The notes: generated by a model not told the origin, from the sequence alone. A stretch of 64,000 nt of DNA from JBBROS01 sp965213845 (GCA_965213845.1 CBDCAI010000012.1:54943-118942), one strand, 5' to 3'. Shown: positions 10,155 to 18,764, counted from the stretch's first letter. Made by a program: numbers and translations.

Positions 10155-11189
10155 ATGACCGACTCCTCATGCCTTCGCCGTCGCAGCCTTTTGGCCGGGG
10201 TGGGGGCGTTGGCGATGCCGGCGATCGCGCGGGGGGCGGGGAAGCTCGAGACCGTGGCGGTCGAGATCGCCGGGGTGCGGGACCCGCAGCTGGGGGCGCA
10301 GCTGGCGGTATGCGAGACCTACGGCTACTTCAAGGAGGAGGGGCTGGACGTCAACCTACACTGGAACCAGTCGGCGGCGGACACGCTGACGACGATGGCG
10401 AGCGGGGTGCCGGTGGGCGTGGGGGGCATCTTCACGCAGGTGGTGTTCGGCGGGCAGAAGCTGCCGATCAAGACCATCAGCTATCTGGCCGACATCTCGG
10501 AGACGCAGGGGTTCGTCATCTCGCCGGGCGTCACGCTGTCCAGCCCCAAGGAGCTGGAGGGCAAGAAGCTGGCCTTCACCCAGGGCAACTCGCAGGTGCT
10601 GCTGCTGGCCAAGCTGGCCCGCGATTTCGGCTTCGACACGCGCAAGGTGACGATGGTCAACATGCAGCAGTCCGAGGGGATCGTGGCGGCGTCGAAGGGC
10701 GACGTGCAGGGCCTGCTGGGCTGGCAGCCGAACCTGTACCGGCTGGAGCAGCTGGGCGGCAAGATGTATGCGAACGGCACGACGCTGTACGTGTCGGGGC
10801 AGGAGCAGAAGCTCGCCTACCCGGAGTGGCTGCAGTACAACCACTCCGTCCTGCTGGCGAGCCAGGAGTGGATCGACGGCAAGCCGAACACGCTGGCCGC
10901 GCTGCTGCGGGCGATGAAGAAGGCGACGGACCTGATCAAGTCGGACTTCCCGAAGGCGCTGGCCGCCATGAAGGAGAAGCTGAAGATCGACACGGACGCG
11001 CTGACGGTGATGGCGACGGCGAACAAGTACGGGCTGGGGCTGGACGACCGGCTGGCCAAGAGCCTGGCGTTCCAGTCGGGCTGGGCGATGGAGATCAAGC
11101 GCATCACGGCCCCGGTGACGCCGGCCGAGGCGTTCGCGCCCTCGATCCTGGCGATGGTCGACCCGAGCCTGGTGAGCTTCAGGGCGTAG
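10155..11189 (+). CDS. ABC transporter substrate-binding protein (SsuA/NrtA-like)
   Basis: This 344-residue periplasmic binding protein of the aliphatic-sulfonate/nitrate class has a Tat-like signal (RRRSLLAGVGALAMPAIA). The mature domain contains CETYGYFKEEGLDVNLHWNQ, typical of SsuA-like proteins. It is the first gene of an operon with permease, ATPase and a flavin monooxygenase. That arrangement is like ssuACB-ssuD or sfn clusters, in which an organosulfur or N-containing compound is imported and then oxidised. The start is the internal ATG at 10155, just downstream of a sigma-54-like promoter; the open frame upstream is non-coding. Confidence 0.85.
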   Translation: MTDSSCLRRRSLLAGVGALAMPAIARGAGKLETVAVEIAGVRDPQLGAQLAVCETYGYFKEEGLDVNLHWNQSAADTLTTMASGVPVGVGGIFTQVVFGGQKLPIKTISYLADISETQGFVISPGVTLSSPKELEGKKLAFTQGNSQVLLLAKLARDFGFDTRKVTMVNMQQSEGIVAASKGDVQGLLGWQPNLYRLEQLGGKMYANGTTLYVSGQEQKLAYPEWLQYNHSVLLASQEWIDGKPNTLAALLRAMKKATDLIKSDFPKALAAMKEKLKIDTDALTVMATANKYGLGLDDRLAKSLAFQSGWAMEIKRITAPVTPAEAFAPSILAMVDPSLVSFRA

Positions 11190-11201
11190 GGCGCGCCCGC
11201 C

Positions 11202-12047
11202 ATGTCGGGCGCGATCGAGGTTGCGCAGGGGCAGGCTCAGGCGCCAGGGCGCGGCCTGCGGCTGGAGGGGGCGGCGCGGTGGCGGCGACCCCTGTTGCGG
11301 GTGCTGTCGGTGTGCCTGTTCTTCGGGCTCTGGTATGCGGTGACGCTGCTGAACCTGCGGATGCGGTGGTTCAACCCGCTGCTGCTGCCGCGGCCGGACC
11401 AGGTGGTGGCGGCCGGCGTGGACCTGGTGCGCAGCGGAGAGCTGCAGCGCGACATCCTGGCCAGCCTGTATCGCGTGGTGGTGGGGTTCGTCATCGCCAG
11501 CCTGCTGGGCGTGGCAGTGGGGCTCGCGGTGGGCACCTGGCGCACGCTGGAAGACCTGCTGGACCCGATGATCGAGCTGCTGCGGCCCATCCCGCCGCTG
11601 GCGTTCCTGCCGATGATGGTGCTGTGGTTCGGCATCGGCGAGGGGTCGAAGATCGCGTTCATCGCCTATGCCGCGTTCTTCCCGGTGTTCACGACGACGC
11701 TGGAGGGCATCAAGTTCGTGGACCCGCTGCTGCTGCGGGCCGCCAGCAGCCTGGGGGCGACGCGGGGCGAGCTGTTCCGCCACGTGGTGCTGCCGGCCGC
11801 GCTGCCGTCCATCATCACCGGGCTGCGGCTGGCGTTCGGGTTGTCGTTCTTCGTGATCGTCGCGGCGGAGTTCATCGCGGCCGATTCCGGGCTGGGCTAC
11901 CTGATCAACGATGCACGGACGTTCTTCATGGTGTCGCAGATGCTGCTGGGGGCGGCGGTGATCGGCATCATCGGGTTCAGCTTCAACGTGGGGCTGCGGC
12001 GGCTTGAAGCCTGGTTGCTGCGCTGGCGCCGGCCGGCGCAGCCATGA
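11202..12047 (+). CDS. ABC transporter permease (SsuC/TauC type)
   Basis: This 281-residue permease has about six membrane helices. Its EAA-type cytoplasmic loop is around RAASSLGATRGELFRHVVLP, diagnostic of BPD_transp_1 permeases of the sulfonate/nitrate/taurine group. It follows the binding protein by 12 bases. The stop codon (12045-12047) lies inside the first unit of a 24-bp tandem repeat that fills the junction with the ATPase gene. Confidence 0.9.
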   Translation: MSGAIEVAQGQAQAPGRGLRLEGAARWRRPLLRVLSVCLFFGLWYAVTLLNLRMRWFNPLLLPRPDQVVAAGVDLVRSGELQRDILASLYRVVVGFVIASLLGVAVGLAVGTWRTLEDLLDPMIELLRPIPPLAFLPMMVLWFGIGEGSKIAFIAYAAFFPVFTTTLEGIKFVDPLLLRAASSLGATRGELFRHVVLPAALPSIITGLRLAFGLSFFVIVAAEFIAADSGLGYLINDARTFFMVSQMLLGAAVIGIIGFSFNVGLRRLEAWLLRWRRPAQP

Positions 12048-12104
12048 TGGTCCTGGCCGGCGCAGCCATGATGGTCCTGGCCGGCGCAGCCATGATGGTC
12101 CTGG
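12033..12104. repeat. Three perfect tandem copies of a 24-bp unit at a gene junction
   Basis: The unit starts CCGGCGCAGCCATGATGG and occurs at 12033-12056, 12057-12080 and 12081-12104 with no mismatches. The first copy contains the permease stop codon, and every copy contains an ATGATG. The length is a multiple of three, so the frame of the downstream ATPase stays open through all copies. The copy number probably changes by replication slippage, altering the distance between the permease stop and the ATPase start. Confidence 0.95.
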
Positions 12105-12114
12105 TGGCGCGGCC

Positions 12115-12888
12115 ATGACGATCTTGGCCTCGCCGAAGGTCAGCATCGAGGGCGTGTCGAAGAGCTTCGCGCCCGGCAGCACGGCGCTGCTGGGGGTGGA
12201 CCTGCAGCTGGCGGAGAACAGCTTCACCTGCCTGCTGGGGCCGTCCGGCTGCGGCAAGTCCACGCTGCTGAACATGATCGCGGGGTTCCTGCCGCCCAGC
12301 ACCGGGCGGGTGCTGGTGGACGGCCGCGCGGTGGACGGGCCCTCGGCCGACCGGGGGGTCGTGTTCCAGGAATACGCGCTGTTCCCATGGCGCACGGCGG
12401 CGGCCAACGTCGCGTTCGGCCCCATGCTGCGCAAGCTGCCGCGGGCCCGGCAGGACGAGGTGGCGCAGCACTATCTGGCGCTGGTGGGGCTCGAGGGGCA
12501 CGGGGCCAAGTATCCGAACGAGCTGTCGGGCGGCATGAAGCAGCGGGTGGCGATCGCGCGGGCGCTGGCCAACAACCCCTCGGTCCTGCTGATGGACGAG
12601 CCGTTCGGCGCGCTGGACGCGCAGACGCGCGAGGTGCTGCAGGAGGAGATGCTGCGGATCTGGCAGCACGAGCGCAAGACGGTGGTGTTCGTCACCCACA
12701 GCATCGGCGAGTCGCTGTTCCTGGCCGACCGCATCGTGGTGATGGCGACCCGGCCCGGCGCGGTGAAGGAGGTGCTGGACGTGACGCTGCCCCACCCGCG
12801 CGACCGCAGCAGCCCCGCGTTCATCGAGCTGGAGCGGCACATCAAGCGCCTGGTGCGGGAAGAGGTGCAGAAGCTGGGAGTGAGCTGA
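12115..12888 (+). CDS. ABC transporter ATP-binding protein (SsuB/TauB type)
   Basis: This 257-residue ABC ATPase has Walker A GPSGCGKST, Q-loop VFQEYALFPWRT, signature LSGGMKQRV, Walker B VLLMDEPFGALDA and switch VTHSIGES. It energises the importer formed with the two preceding genes. The chosen ATG (MTILASPKV) is the one right after the 24-bp repeats. In-frame codons continue upstream through the repeats as GRRSHDGP units, and an ATG at 12004 is possible but would add a repeat-encoded tail atypical of the family. No good Shine-Dalgarno precedes 12115, so translation may depend on coupling to the permease. Confidence 0.88.
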   Translation: MTILASPKVSIEGVSKSFAPGSTALLGVDLQLAENSFTCLLGPSGCGKSTLLNMIAGFLPPSTGRVLVDGRAVDGPSADRGVVFQEYALFPWRTAAANVAFGPMLRKLPRARQDEVAQHYLALVGLEGHGAKYPNELSGGMKQRVAIARALANNPSVLLMDEPFGALDAQTREVLQEEMLRIWQHERKTVVFVTHSIGESLFLADRIVVMATRPGAVKEVLDVTLPHPRDRSSPAFIELERHIKRLVREEVQKLGVS

Positions 12889-14240
12889 TGCGGCAGATCA
12901 AGCTGGGCGTCTCGATGATCGGGCTGGGCTACCATCCGGCGAACTGGCGCCACCCGGACGCGCCGGCGGCCGGCAACATGGAGCTGCGGCACTACGTGAA
13001 CGTGGCGCAGAACGCCGAGCGCGGGCTGTTCGACATGGTGTTCCTGGCCGACGGTGTGGGCATCCGCGCCTATGACGAGCCGAAGGGCAGCCTGTCGCAC
13101 ATGGCCAACAACGTGCATTTCGAGCCGCTGACCCTGCTGTCGGCGCTGGCGATGGTGACGCAGCGGGTCGGCCTGGTGGCGACGGCCAGCACCACGTACA
13201 ACGAGCCGTATCACGTAGCGCGGAAGTTCGCCTCGCTGGACCACATCAGCGGGGGGCGGGCCGGCTGGAACGTGGTGACGTCGCGCACCGAGATGGAGGC
13301 GCAGAACTTCAACCTGGACGACGCGCCTTCCTATGACCGCCGGTATGACCGGGCGATCGAGTTCGTGGAGGTGGTGCGGGGCCTGTGGGACAGCTGGGAC
13401 GACGACGCCTTCGTGCGGGACAAGGCTTCGGGCCTGAACTACGACCCGGCGAAGCTGCGGCTGCTGAACCACAAGGGGCCGCACTTCTCGGTTCGGGGGC
13501 CGTTGAACGTGGCGCGGGCGCCGCAGGGCCATCCGGTGGTGGTGCAGGCCGGCGCCTCCGAGCAGGGGCGGGAGCTGGCCGCGGCGACGGCGGACGTGAT
13601 CTACGCCGCGTCGCAGACGATCGAGGAGGCGCGGGCCTACTACGCGTCGGTGAAGAACCGGATGGGCCGGCTCGGGCGGGACCCGGACCAGCTGAAGATC
13701 ATGCCGGGGCTGCTGTGCGTGACGGGGCGGACGCGGCAGGAGGCGCAGGACAAGCACGGCTTCATGCAAGGCCTGATCGACCCGCAGGTGGGGCTGTCGC
13801 TGCTGGCCGGGTCGATCGGGGATTTGTCGGGCTATCCGCTCGATGGCCCGGTGCCGCTGCTGCCGGAGTGGCGGCTGCGGAGCCGGGGGCAGCTGATGTA
13901 CGATCGGGCGGTGCGCGACGGGCTGAGCATCCGGCAGCTGTACATGGCGGTGGCGGCGGGCAACGGGCACCGCCAGGCCATCGGGACGCCGGCGGACATC
14001 GTGGACCACATGGAGGAGTGGTTCGAGAACGAGGCGGCGGACGGGTTCAACATCCTGGCCGAACACATGCCGGGCGGCCTGGAGGACTTCGTGGCCGAGG
14101 TGGTGCCGGAGCTGCAGCGGCGCGGGCTTTTCCGCAAGGCGTATGAGGGTGCGACGCTGCGGGAGAACCTGGGCGTGGCGCGGCCGGCCAGCCGATGGGC
14201 GGGGCGGCTCGTGGCGGAGTTGGACGTCGCGACCCTATGA
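12888..14240 (+). CDS. Flavin-dependent monooxygenase, LLM class (NtaA/SnaA/DszA family)
   Basis: This 450-residue bacterial-luciferase-like monooxygenase matches the NtaA/SnaA/DszA/SoxA group: FDMVFLADG near the N-terminus, VATASTTYNEPYHVARKF, SGGRAGWNVVTS, and HPVVVQAGASEQG. Members use FMNH2 and O2 to cleave nitrilotriacetate, EDTA, dibenzothiophene sulfone or related C-N and C-S compounds. The start overlaps the ATPase stop (TGATG), so it is translationally coupled to the importer and probably oxidises the imported substrate in the cytoplasm. A partner flavin reductase is not visible here. Confidence 0.88.
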   Translation: MRQIKLGVSMIGLGYHPANWRHPDAPAAGNMELRHYVNVAQNAERGLFDMVFLADGVGIRAYDEPKGSLSHMANNVHFEPLTLLSALAMVTQRVGLVATASTTYNEPYHVARKFASLDHISGGRAGWNVVTSRTEMEAQNFNLDDAPSYDRRYDRAIEFVEVVRGLWDSWDDDAFVRDKASGLNYDPAKLRLLNHKGPHFSVRGPLNVARAPQGHPVVVQAGASEQGRELAAATADVIYAASQTIEEARAYYASVKNRMGRLGRDPDQLKIMPGLLCVTGRTRQEAQDKHGFMQGLIDPQVGLSLLAGSIGDLSGYPLDGPVPLLPEWRLRSRGQLMYDRAVRDGLSIRQLYMAVAAGNGHRQAIGTPADIVDHMEEWFENEAADGFNILAEHMPGGLEDFVAEVVPELQRRGLFRKAYEGATLRENLGVARPASRWAGRLVAELDVATL

Positions 14241-14279
14241 CGACCGGGGTTGTATGGCGGCGAACGTCATCGCATGCGC

Positions 14280-15308
14280 TTACGGCGTATAATACGTCTT
14301 GAGCAGAAGGTTGGGAAGGATGGCCATGCCCCATACCGACATCACGATCGGGAACAGGCGCAGCATATGCCAAGTCCACGTTCGGATGGAGTGTGGCGCT
14401 TCGATGGGCGGGATAATCATGGGAATCAAGGCTGCCAGCGGCAGGAAGTAGCGCCCTTGCAGCCCTTCGATATGGCTCCAGCCCACTGGCGTCCAGGTCA
14501 AATAGAGGGACATGCATATTGCCCAGAACCCGAACAGCGTTCCGAGACCACAGCGGACGCCCTGCCATCTCGTCCTGGCAGGCCGTCCCGGCTCTATCGA
14601 ATTTGCGAACAGGGCTGCTGCAATTGCAATACCCCATCCATCATAGATTGCGTCAGGAAGGTTCAGGTTGACCCAACCTAACACTCCAACGGCTTGCCGA
14701 AGTACAGCGCCGCAATTCGATACGAAGTCGAGCGGAAGGGTCAGCCACAATGCTGGGTGTGCCGTCAACACGGCCCATTGAGCAGTCCCATCGATGCTGT
14801 CGAACATCTGAGCGCTTTGGCCGGGCCATAGTGGGCCAGCTGCATAGGACACCCGCTCTGGTGGGGTTGCAACCGTGGCCGCCATCGTGGCGGCCCATGC
14901 AAGCCCCGGGATGACGGCCAGACATACCAGGGAAGCCCGGCCGATGTTCGTGCCGCGCTGATGCGGTTTCCAGGCAAAATCCAACAGCGCGGCAAGCGCG
15001 ATGTAAGGGAGCTTCACTGCACCAATGCACGCTATGATCGCTGCGATCGGCAGCGAGCTTTGCTTGGTTTGACGGCTTGCCAGTGCGAAAGCGAGGAGAC
15101 TGAAAGCGATCAGCAATCCGTCAGTGTTCATCGAAGCAGCGAGATTGAGAGTCATCGGCAGCATGAGGACCGAAAAGAGAAATGCTGTGCCGTAGGCGGC
15201 GGTTTGCAGCACTGACGCGCCAACAATCACGAAAACCACCAGATTCGCCAGCCGACCTGCAACCACGGCGAGATACGGTGATCCACCGAAAAGCTTTACG
15301 GTTCTCAT
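14280..15308 (-). CDS. DUF2142 membrane protein, C-terminal part (split gene)
   Basis: This 342-residue integral membrane protein has about ten hydrophobic segments. It begins MRTVKLFGGSPYLAVVAGRL, followed by ANLVVFVIVG and LPMTLNLAASMNTDGLLIAF, which correspond to the middle of DUF2142 proteins. Those proteins are usually a single chain of about 450 residues, resemble GT-C glycosyltransferases and sit in surface-polysaccharide loci. The N-terminal part is the next open frame upstream, in a different frame, and the two overlap by ATGA at 15305-15308. Base composition here is clearly lower in GC (about 50-55 percent by eye) than in the flanks, suggesting transfer. Confidence 0.65.
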   Translation of the reverse strand: MRTVKLFGGSPYLAVVAGRLANLVVFVIVGASVLQTAAYGTAFLFSVLMLPMTLNLAASMNTDGLLIAFSLLAFALASRQTKQSSLPIAAIIACIGAVKLPYIALAALLDFAWKPHQRGTNIGRASLVCLAVIPGLAWAATMAATVATPPERVSYAAGPLWPGQSAQMFDSIDGTAQWAVLTAHPALWLTLPLDFVSNCGAVLRQAVGVLGWVNLNLPDAIYDGWGIAIAAALFANSIEPGRPARTRWQGVRCGLGTLFGFWAICMSLYLTWTPVGWSHIEGLQGRYFLPLAALIPMIIPPIEAPHSIRTWTWHMLRLFPIVMSVWGMAILPNLLLKTYYTP

Positions 15309-15730
15309 GCTGATAGCGCTGGGAACGTATAAAACCGGGAATAAAGTGCAGGGCCATTGATGGAGATAAATGAATCGCGGATGCCCCAGTCAAGCGATCG
15401 AGCGTATTCTATGTCTGATTGACTAACCGGTCTCGCCCTACCAGCCGCATCGGGAAGACCTAGGCTGGTGGCAATCGCTAGATTTGGGTCGGACAATACA
15501 CCGGTGGCCACAATGGGATGACCGTTCGGACCTGGCCACTCACCAAGACGACCCACCAACTGAGGTAAGAACAGGCTCTCAGACCTTAGAACGTGGGATG
15601 TTTCATCGGGAGCTTGCCCCAGAGGAGCAAGGAAGACGAAGGTTCCTCCTGAAATCATCGCGAGAAGTATAAATACGGCAGTCACATATCGGAATCTAGC
15701 GTGACCGCCGAACATCAAGCCGCTTTTCAT
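15305..15730 (-). CDS. DUF2142 membrane protein, N-terminal part (split gene)
   Basis: This 141-residue fragment has an N-terminal membrane helix (FILLAMISGGTFVFLAPLG) followed by QAPDETSHVLRSESL. The latter matches the conserved PDE-x-x-H motif at the start of DUF2142 proteins. It ends with SRFYTFPALSA, exactly where family members continue into the helix found at the start of the downstream frame. Either the gene carries a one-base frameshift near 15306 or it is a sequencing error. Less likely, the two halves are made separately by ATGA coupling. Its start overlaps the stop of the upstream unknown gene (TAATG). Confidence 0.6.
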   Translation of the reverse strand: MKSGLMFGGHARFRYVTAVFILLAMISGGTFVFLAPLGQAPDETSHVLRSESLFLPQLVGRLGEWPGPNGHPIVATGVLSDPNLAIATSLGLPDAAGRARPVSQSDIEYARSLDWGIRDSFISINGPALYSRFYTFPALSA

Positions 15731-16208
15731 TAAATCAAGAAGCCTTGCACCGAATGGGCCCCTGTGATCGACGCTGGCGAGCCGAGCGTGATGCCCAGAA
15801 AGATGTTGTAGTCACCCGGCGCCACCTCGGTAATGTTTGCAGTCAGCCCAGGGCATTGATACTGGCCACCAACGATCTGTGACGTAAACGAATTGATGCA
15901 CATATCATTGTTAGTATTTGCAAGAGCAATACAGCCGTTGATCACGTGATAAGAACCTTCAATGCACGCCCATTTGGCGATCCACCAAGATCGACGTCGC
16001 CAAAGATCCACCCTGGCCCCATCGAGTCATTGCTAGGGATGTAGACCGGATTGCCCTGATTGGTAATGGTCTGAATGATTGCCGTACAATCAACACCAAC
16101 GACAGCAATTATGGCATCAATGCTGACATAATCACTGTATCCCGGCATGAGAACGCTCCTGTCTGAGTGGGAGTAGTTGACGTGCTCCTCAATCGAATCT
16201 CCAGCCAT
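15730..16208 (-). pseudogene. Unknown protein gene, apparently frameshifted
   Basis: Two overlapping frames look like one broken gene of about 155 codons. Frame 1 runs from the ATG at 16208 (MAGDSIEEHVNYSHSD) to a stop at 15942 after GGSPNGRALKVLIT. Frame 2 continues from about 15970 with CIEGSYHVINGCIALANTNN to the stop at 15730, ending in TGAHSVQGFLI. A single-base indel near 15963-15970 would join them. I recognise no domain. The encoded protein is rich in Ile, Gly, Asn and Ser and has no clear signal peptide. Low GC and codon use (many AT-ending codons) differ sharply from neighbours. Confidence 0.45.
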
Positions 16209-16332
16209 AAATGCATGAATATCATTTCAAGCCCGTGAAGTACGTGTTAGGCGTATATTGCCTTAGAGCGACTTCTGTGCGTTCGCAAGGCCTGTAAAAG
16301 CCTGATACAAGGATAAACTCTCGAATTCTCGC

Positions 16333-17493
16333 TTACGCAGCCAAGGCCGCCATCTCGGCGTAGAGGTCGGCTTTTCCTTCGAAGCCGATGCCGGGGAGGT
16401 CGGGCATGGTGATGTGGCCGTTCTCGACGCGGACGGTGTCGGGGAAGCCGCCGTAGGGTTGGAAGAGGTCGGGGTAGCTTTCGTTGCCGCCGAGGCCGAG
16501 GCCGGCGGCGATGTTGAGCGACATCTGGTGGCCGCCATGCGGGATGCAGCGGGCGGGCGACCACCCGGCGGCGTGCAGCACGTCGAGCGTGCGGAGGTAT
16601 TCGCACAGGCCGTAGGACAGCGCGCAGTCGAACTGCAGCCAGTCGCGGTCAGGGCGCATGCCGCCGTGGCGCAGCAGGTTGCGGGCGTCCTGGTGGCTGA
16701 ACAGGTTCTCGCCGGTGGCCATGGGGCCGGGGTAGAACTCGGCCAGGGCGGCCTGCAGCTGGTAGTCGAGCGGGTCCCCGGCCTCCTCGTACCAGAACAG
16801 GGGGAATTGGCGGAGCATCTTGGCATAGGCGATGGCGGTCTCGAGGTCGAAGCGGCCGTTGGCGTCGACGGCGAGCTGGGCATCGGCGCCGATCTCGGCG
16901 AGCACGGCCTCGATCCGGGCGCGGTCTTCCGCGATCGGCGCGCCGCCGATCTTCATCTTGACGACGGTGTAGCCGCGGTCGAGGTAGCTGCGCATCTCGG
17001 CCCGCAGCGCGCCGGTGTCCTTGCCCGGGTCGTAGTAGCCGCCGGCGGCGTAGACGAAGACGCGGGGGTCGGCGGTGCGGCCGCCGCGTTCGGCCAGCAG
17101 GCGGAACAGCGGCTTCTCCTCCAGCTTGGCGCGGGCGTCCCACAGCGCCATGTCGATGGTGCCGACCGCGACGGAGCGTTCGCCGTGGCCGCCCGGCTTC
17201 TCGTTGCCCATCAGCGCGGCCCAGGCGCGGTGCGGGTCCAGCAGGCCGTGCTCGTCGAGCAGGGTGTCGGGGGCGGCCTCGGTCAGGCGGGGGGCGAAGC
17301 GTTCGCGGATGAGGCCGCCCTGGCCGTAGCGGCCGTTGCTGTTGAAGCCGTATCCCACCACGGTGCGGCCGTCGCGCACCTGGTCCGTGACGATGGCGAC
17401 GAGGCTCGTCGTCATCCTGGTGAAGTCGATGTAGGCGTTGCGGATGGGCGAGCTGATGGGTCGGGTGATCTCGCGGACATCGACGATGCGCAT
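16333..17493 (-). CDS. tarD: D(-)-tartrate dehydratase-like enolase-superfamily enzyme
   Basis: This 386-residue enzyme belongs to the mandelate racemase/muconate lactonizing group. It begins MRIVDVREITRPISSPIRNA and contains SLVAIVTD, GFNSNGRYGQGGLIRERF and NEKPGGHGERSVAVGTIDMA, all as I recall for Bradyrhizobium TarD. Catalytic positions agree at a constant offset of three: KMK (K181), metal ligands D210, E236 and E262, and H319 in CIPHGGHQ. It would dehydrate D-tartrate to oxaloacetate; a related acid-sugar substrate is possible. It is divergent from the Liv-type importer operon 74 bases away, and the two may share regulation. Confidence 0.82.
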   Translation of the reverse strand: MRIVDVREITRPISSPIRNAYIDFTRMTTSLVAIVTDQVRDGRTVVGYGFNSNGRYGQGGLIRERFAPRLTEAAPDTLLDEHGLLDPHRAWAALMGNEKPGGHGERSVAVGTIDMALWDARAKLEEKPLFRLLAERGGRTADPRVFVYAAGGYYDPGKDTGALRAEMRSYLDRGYTVVKMKIGGAPIAEDRARIEAVLAEIGADAQLAVDANGRFDLETAIAYAKMLRQFPLFWYEEAGDPLDYQLQAALAEFYPGPMATGENLFSHQDARNLLRHGGMRPDRDWLQFDCALSYGLCEYLRTLDVLHAAGWSPARCIPHGGHQMSLNIAAGLGLGGNESYPDLFQPYGGFPDTVRVENGHITMPDLPGIGFEGKADLYAEMAALAA

Positions 17494-17567
17494 GGGCCGG
17501 GTCTCCTGGCAGGCCGGCGTACAACGTGCTTGAGTGCCGGACCTGTCAAGCTCACGGAGCCCGTTGC

Positions 17568-18764
17568 ATGACCCCTGTCCTGCCCCGCCGCCTTCTCATC
17601 GCCGGCGCCCTGGCCATGCCGGCCATCGTGCGCGCGCAGGTGCCGGGGACCGACGGGCCGATCATGCTCGGCACGCTGACGCCGCTGACCGGGGCGGGCG
17701 GCAGCTACGGGCCCGGCATGCGGGACATGGCGGCGGCGGTGGTGAAGATCGCGAACGATGCGGGCGGCATCCTGGGGCGGCCGGTCAAGCTGATCAGCGA
17801 GGACGACCAGACCAACCCCGATGCCGGGGTGCGCTCGGCCCGCAAGCTGATCGACGTGGACCGCGTGGTGGCGCTGATCGGCACCTGGGCCAGCACGGTC
17901 ACGACGGCGGTGGCGCCGCTGTGCTGGGAGAGCAAGACGTTCCTGACGACGGTGTCGGGGGCGGACACCATCACGCAGCTGCCGCATGGCGGTTACCTGG
18001 TGCGGACGCAGCCGAACTCGGTGCTGCAGGGCCAGGCCTTCGTGCGGCTGGCGCGCGAGTTGAAGATCAGGAAGCCGTATTACCTGGGCCCGCAGACGCC
18101 CTATGCGGAGCCGACGATCCGCAGCATGAACAAGGCGTTCGAGCCCGACGGGGTCGTGATGGGCAGCACGATCTACGACCCGGCGAAATCCAGCTACCGG
18201 TCCGAGGTCGATGCCGCGCTGCGCACCCAGCCGGACGCGATCCTGGCGGGGGGGTTCGTGACGGACACGGCGGTGCTGCTGCGGGACCTGTACCGGGCGG
18301 GGTTCAAGGGCAAGGTGATGGGCTTCGGCTACGCGATCAACGACAAGTTCGTGGCCGACCAGCCGAAGGAGATCACGGACGGCATCACCGCGATGTCGCC
18401 CAGCCCGGCGCTGGACGCCCCGGCCTACAAGGCGGCGGCGGCGCTGCTGGGCAAGAAGGAGATCGACACCTATGCGGCGCAGGTGTTCGACCAGACGACG
18501 ATGGTGCTGCTGTCGATGCAGCTGGCCGGGGTGGCGTCGGGCACGGCGGTGAAGGACCTGATCCGCCGGGTGTCGCAGGGCGACGGGCCGAAGGTGACGG
18601 GCCTGGCGGAGGGTCTGGCGGCTCTGAAGGAAGGGGCCAAGCAGCTGGATTACGACGGCGCGAGCGGCCCCTGCACCTTCGACACGATCGGCGACATCCA
18701 GGACGTGAAGTTCCGCTACGACGAGGTGAAGAACGGCAAGCTGGTGCTGCTGAGCATCGGCTGA
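17568..18764 (+). CDS. Branched-chain-type ABC transporter substrate-binding protein (LivK-like)
   Basis: This 398-residue Peripla_BP_6 protein has a short signal peptide (RRLLIAGALAMPAIVRAQ). The mature part starts with PIMLGTLTPLTGAGGSYGPG and contains EDDQTNPDAGVRSARKLID, standard for LivK/AmiC-like binding proteins. Such proteins bind amino acids, amides, or aromatic and organic acids, so the ligand is not fixed by family. It is the first gene of a five-gene importer set plus a dehydrogenase. The start is the ATG at 17568; an upstream in-frame ATG adds only non-signal sequence. Confidence 0.88.
   Translation: MTPVLPRRLLIAGALAMPAIVRAQVPGTDGPIMLGTLTPLTGAGGSYGPGMRDMAAAVVKIANDAGGILGRPVKLISEDDQTNPDAGVRSARKLIDVDRVVALIGTWASTVTTAVAPLCWESKTFLTTVSGADTITQLPHGGYLVRTQPNSVLQGQAFVRLARELKIRKPYYLGPQTPYAEPTIRSMNKAFEPDGVVMGSTIYDPAKSSYRSEVDAALRTQPDAILAGGFVTDTAVLLRDLYRAGFKGKVMGFGYAINDKFVADQPKEITDGITAMSPSPALDAPAYKAAAALLGKKEIDTYAAQVFDQTTMVLLSMQLAGVASGTAVKDLIRRVSQGDGPKVTGLAEGLAALKEGAKQLDYDGASGPCTFDTIGDIQDVKFRYDEVKNGKLVLLSIG

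Noticed and set aside
12004..12114. An ATPase start at 12004, giving an N-terminal GRRSHDGP triplication
   Set aside because: The extra 37 residues come from permease codons and the 24-bp repeats read in another frame, are atypical of the family, and have no better ribosome binding site than 12115.
14280..16208. The low-GC patch as a prophage or insertion element
   Set aside because: There are no integrase, transposase, terminal inverted repeats, phage structural genes or flanking target duplications that I can see.
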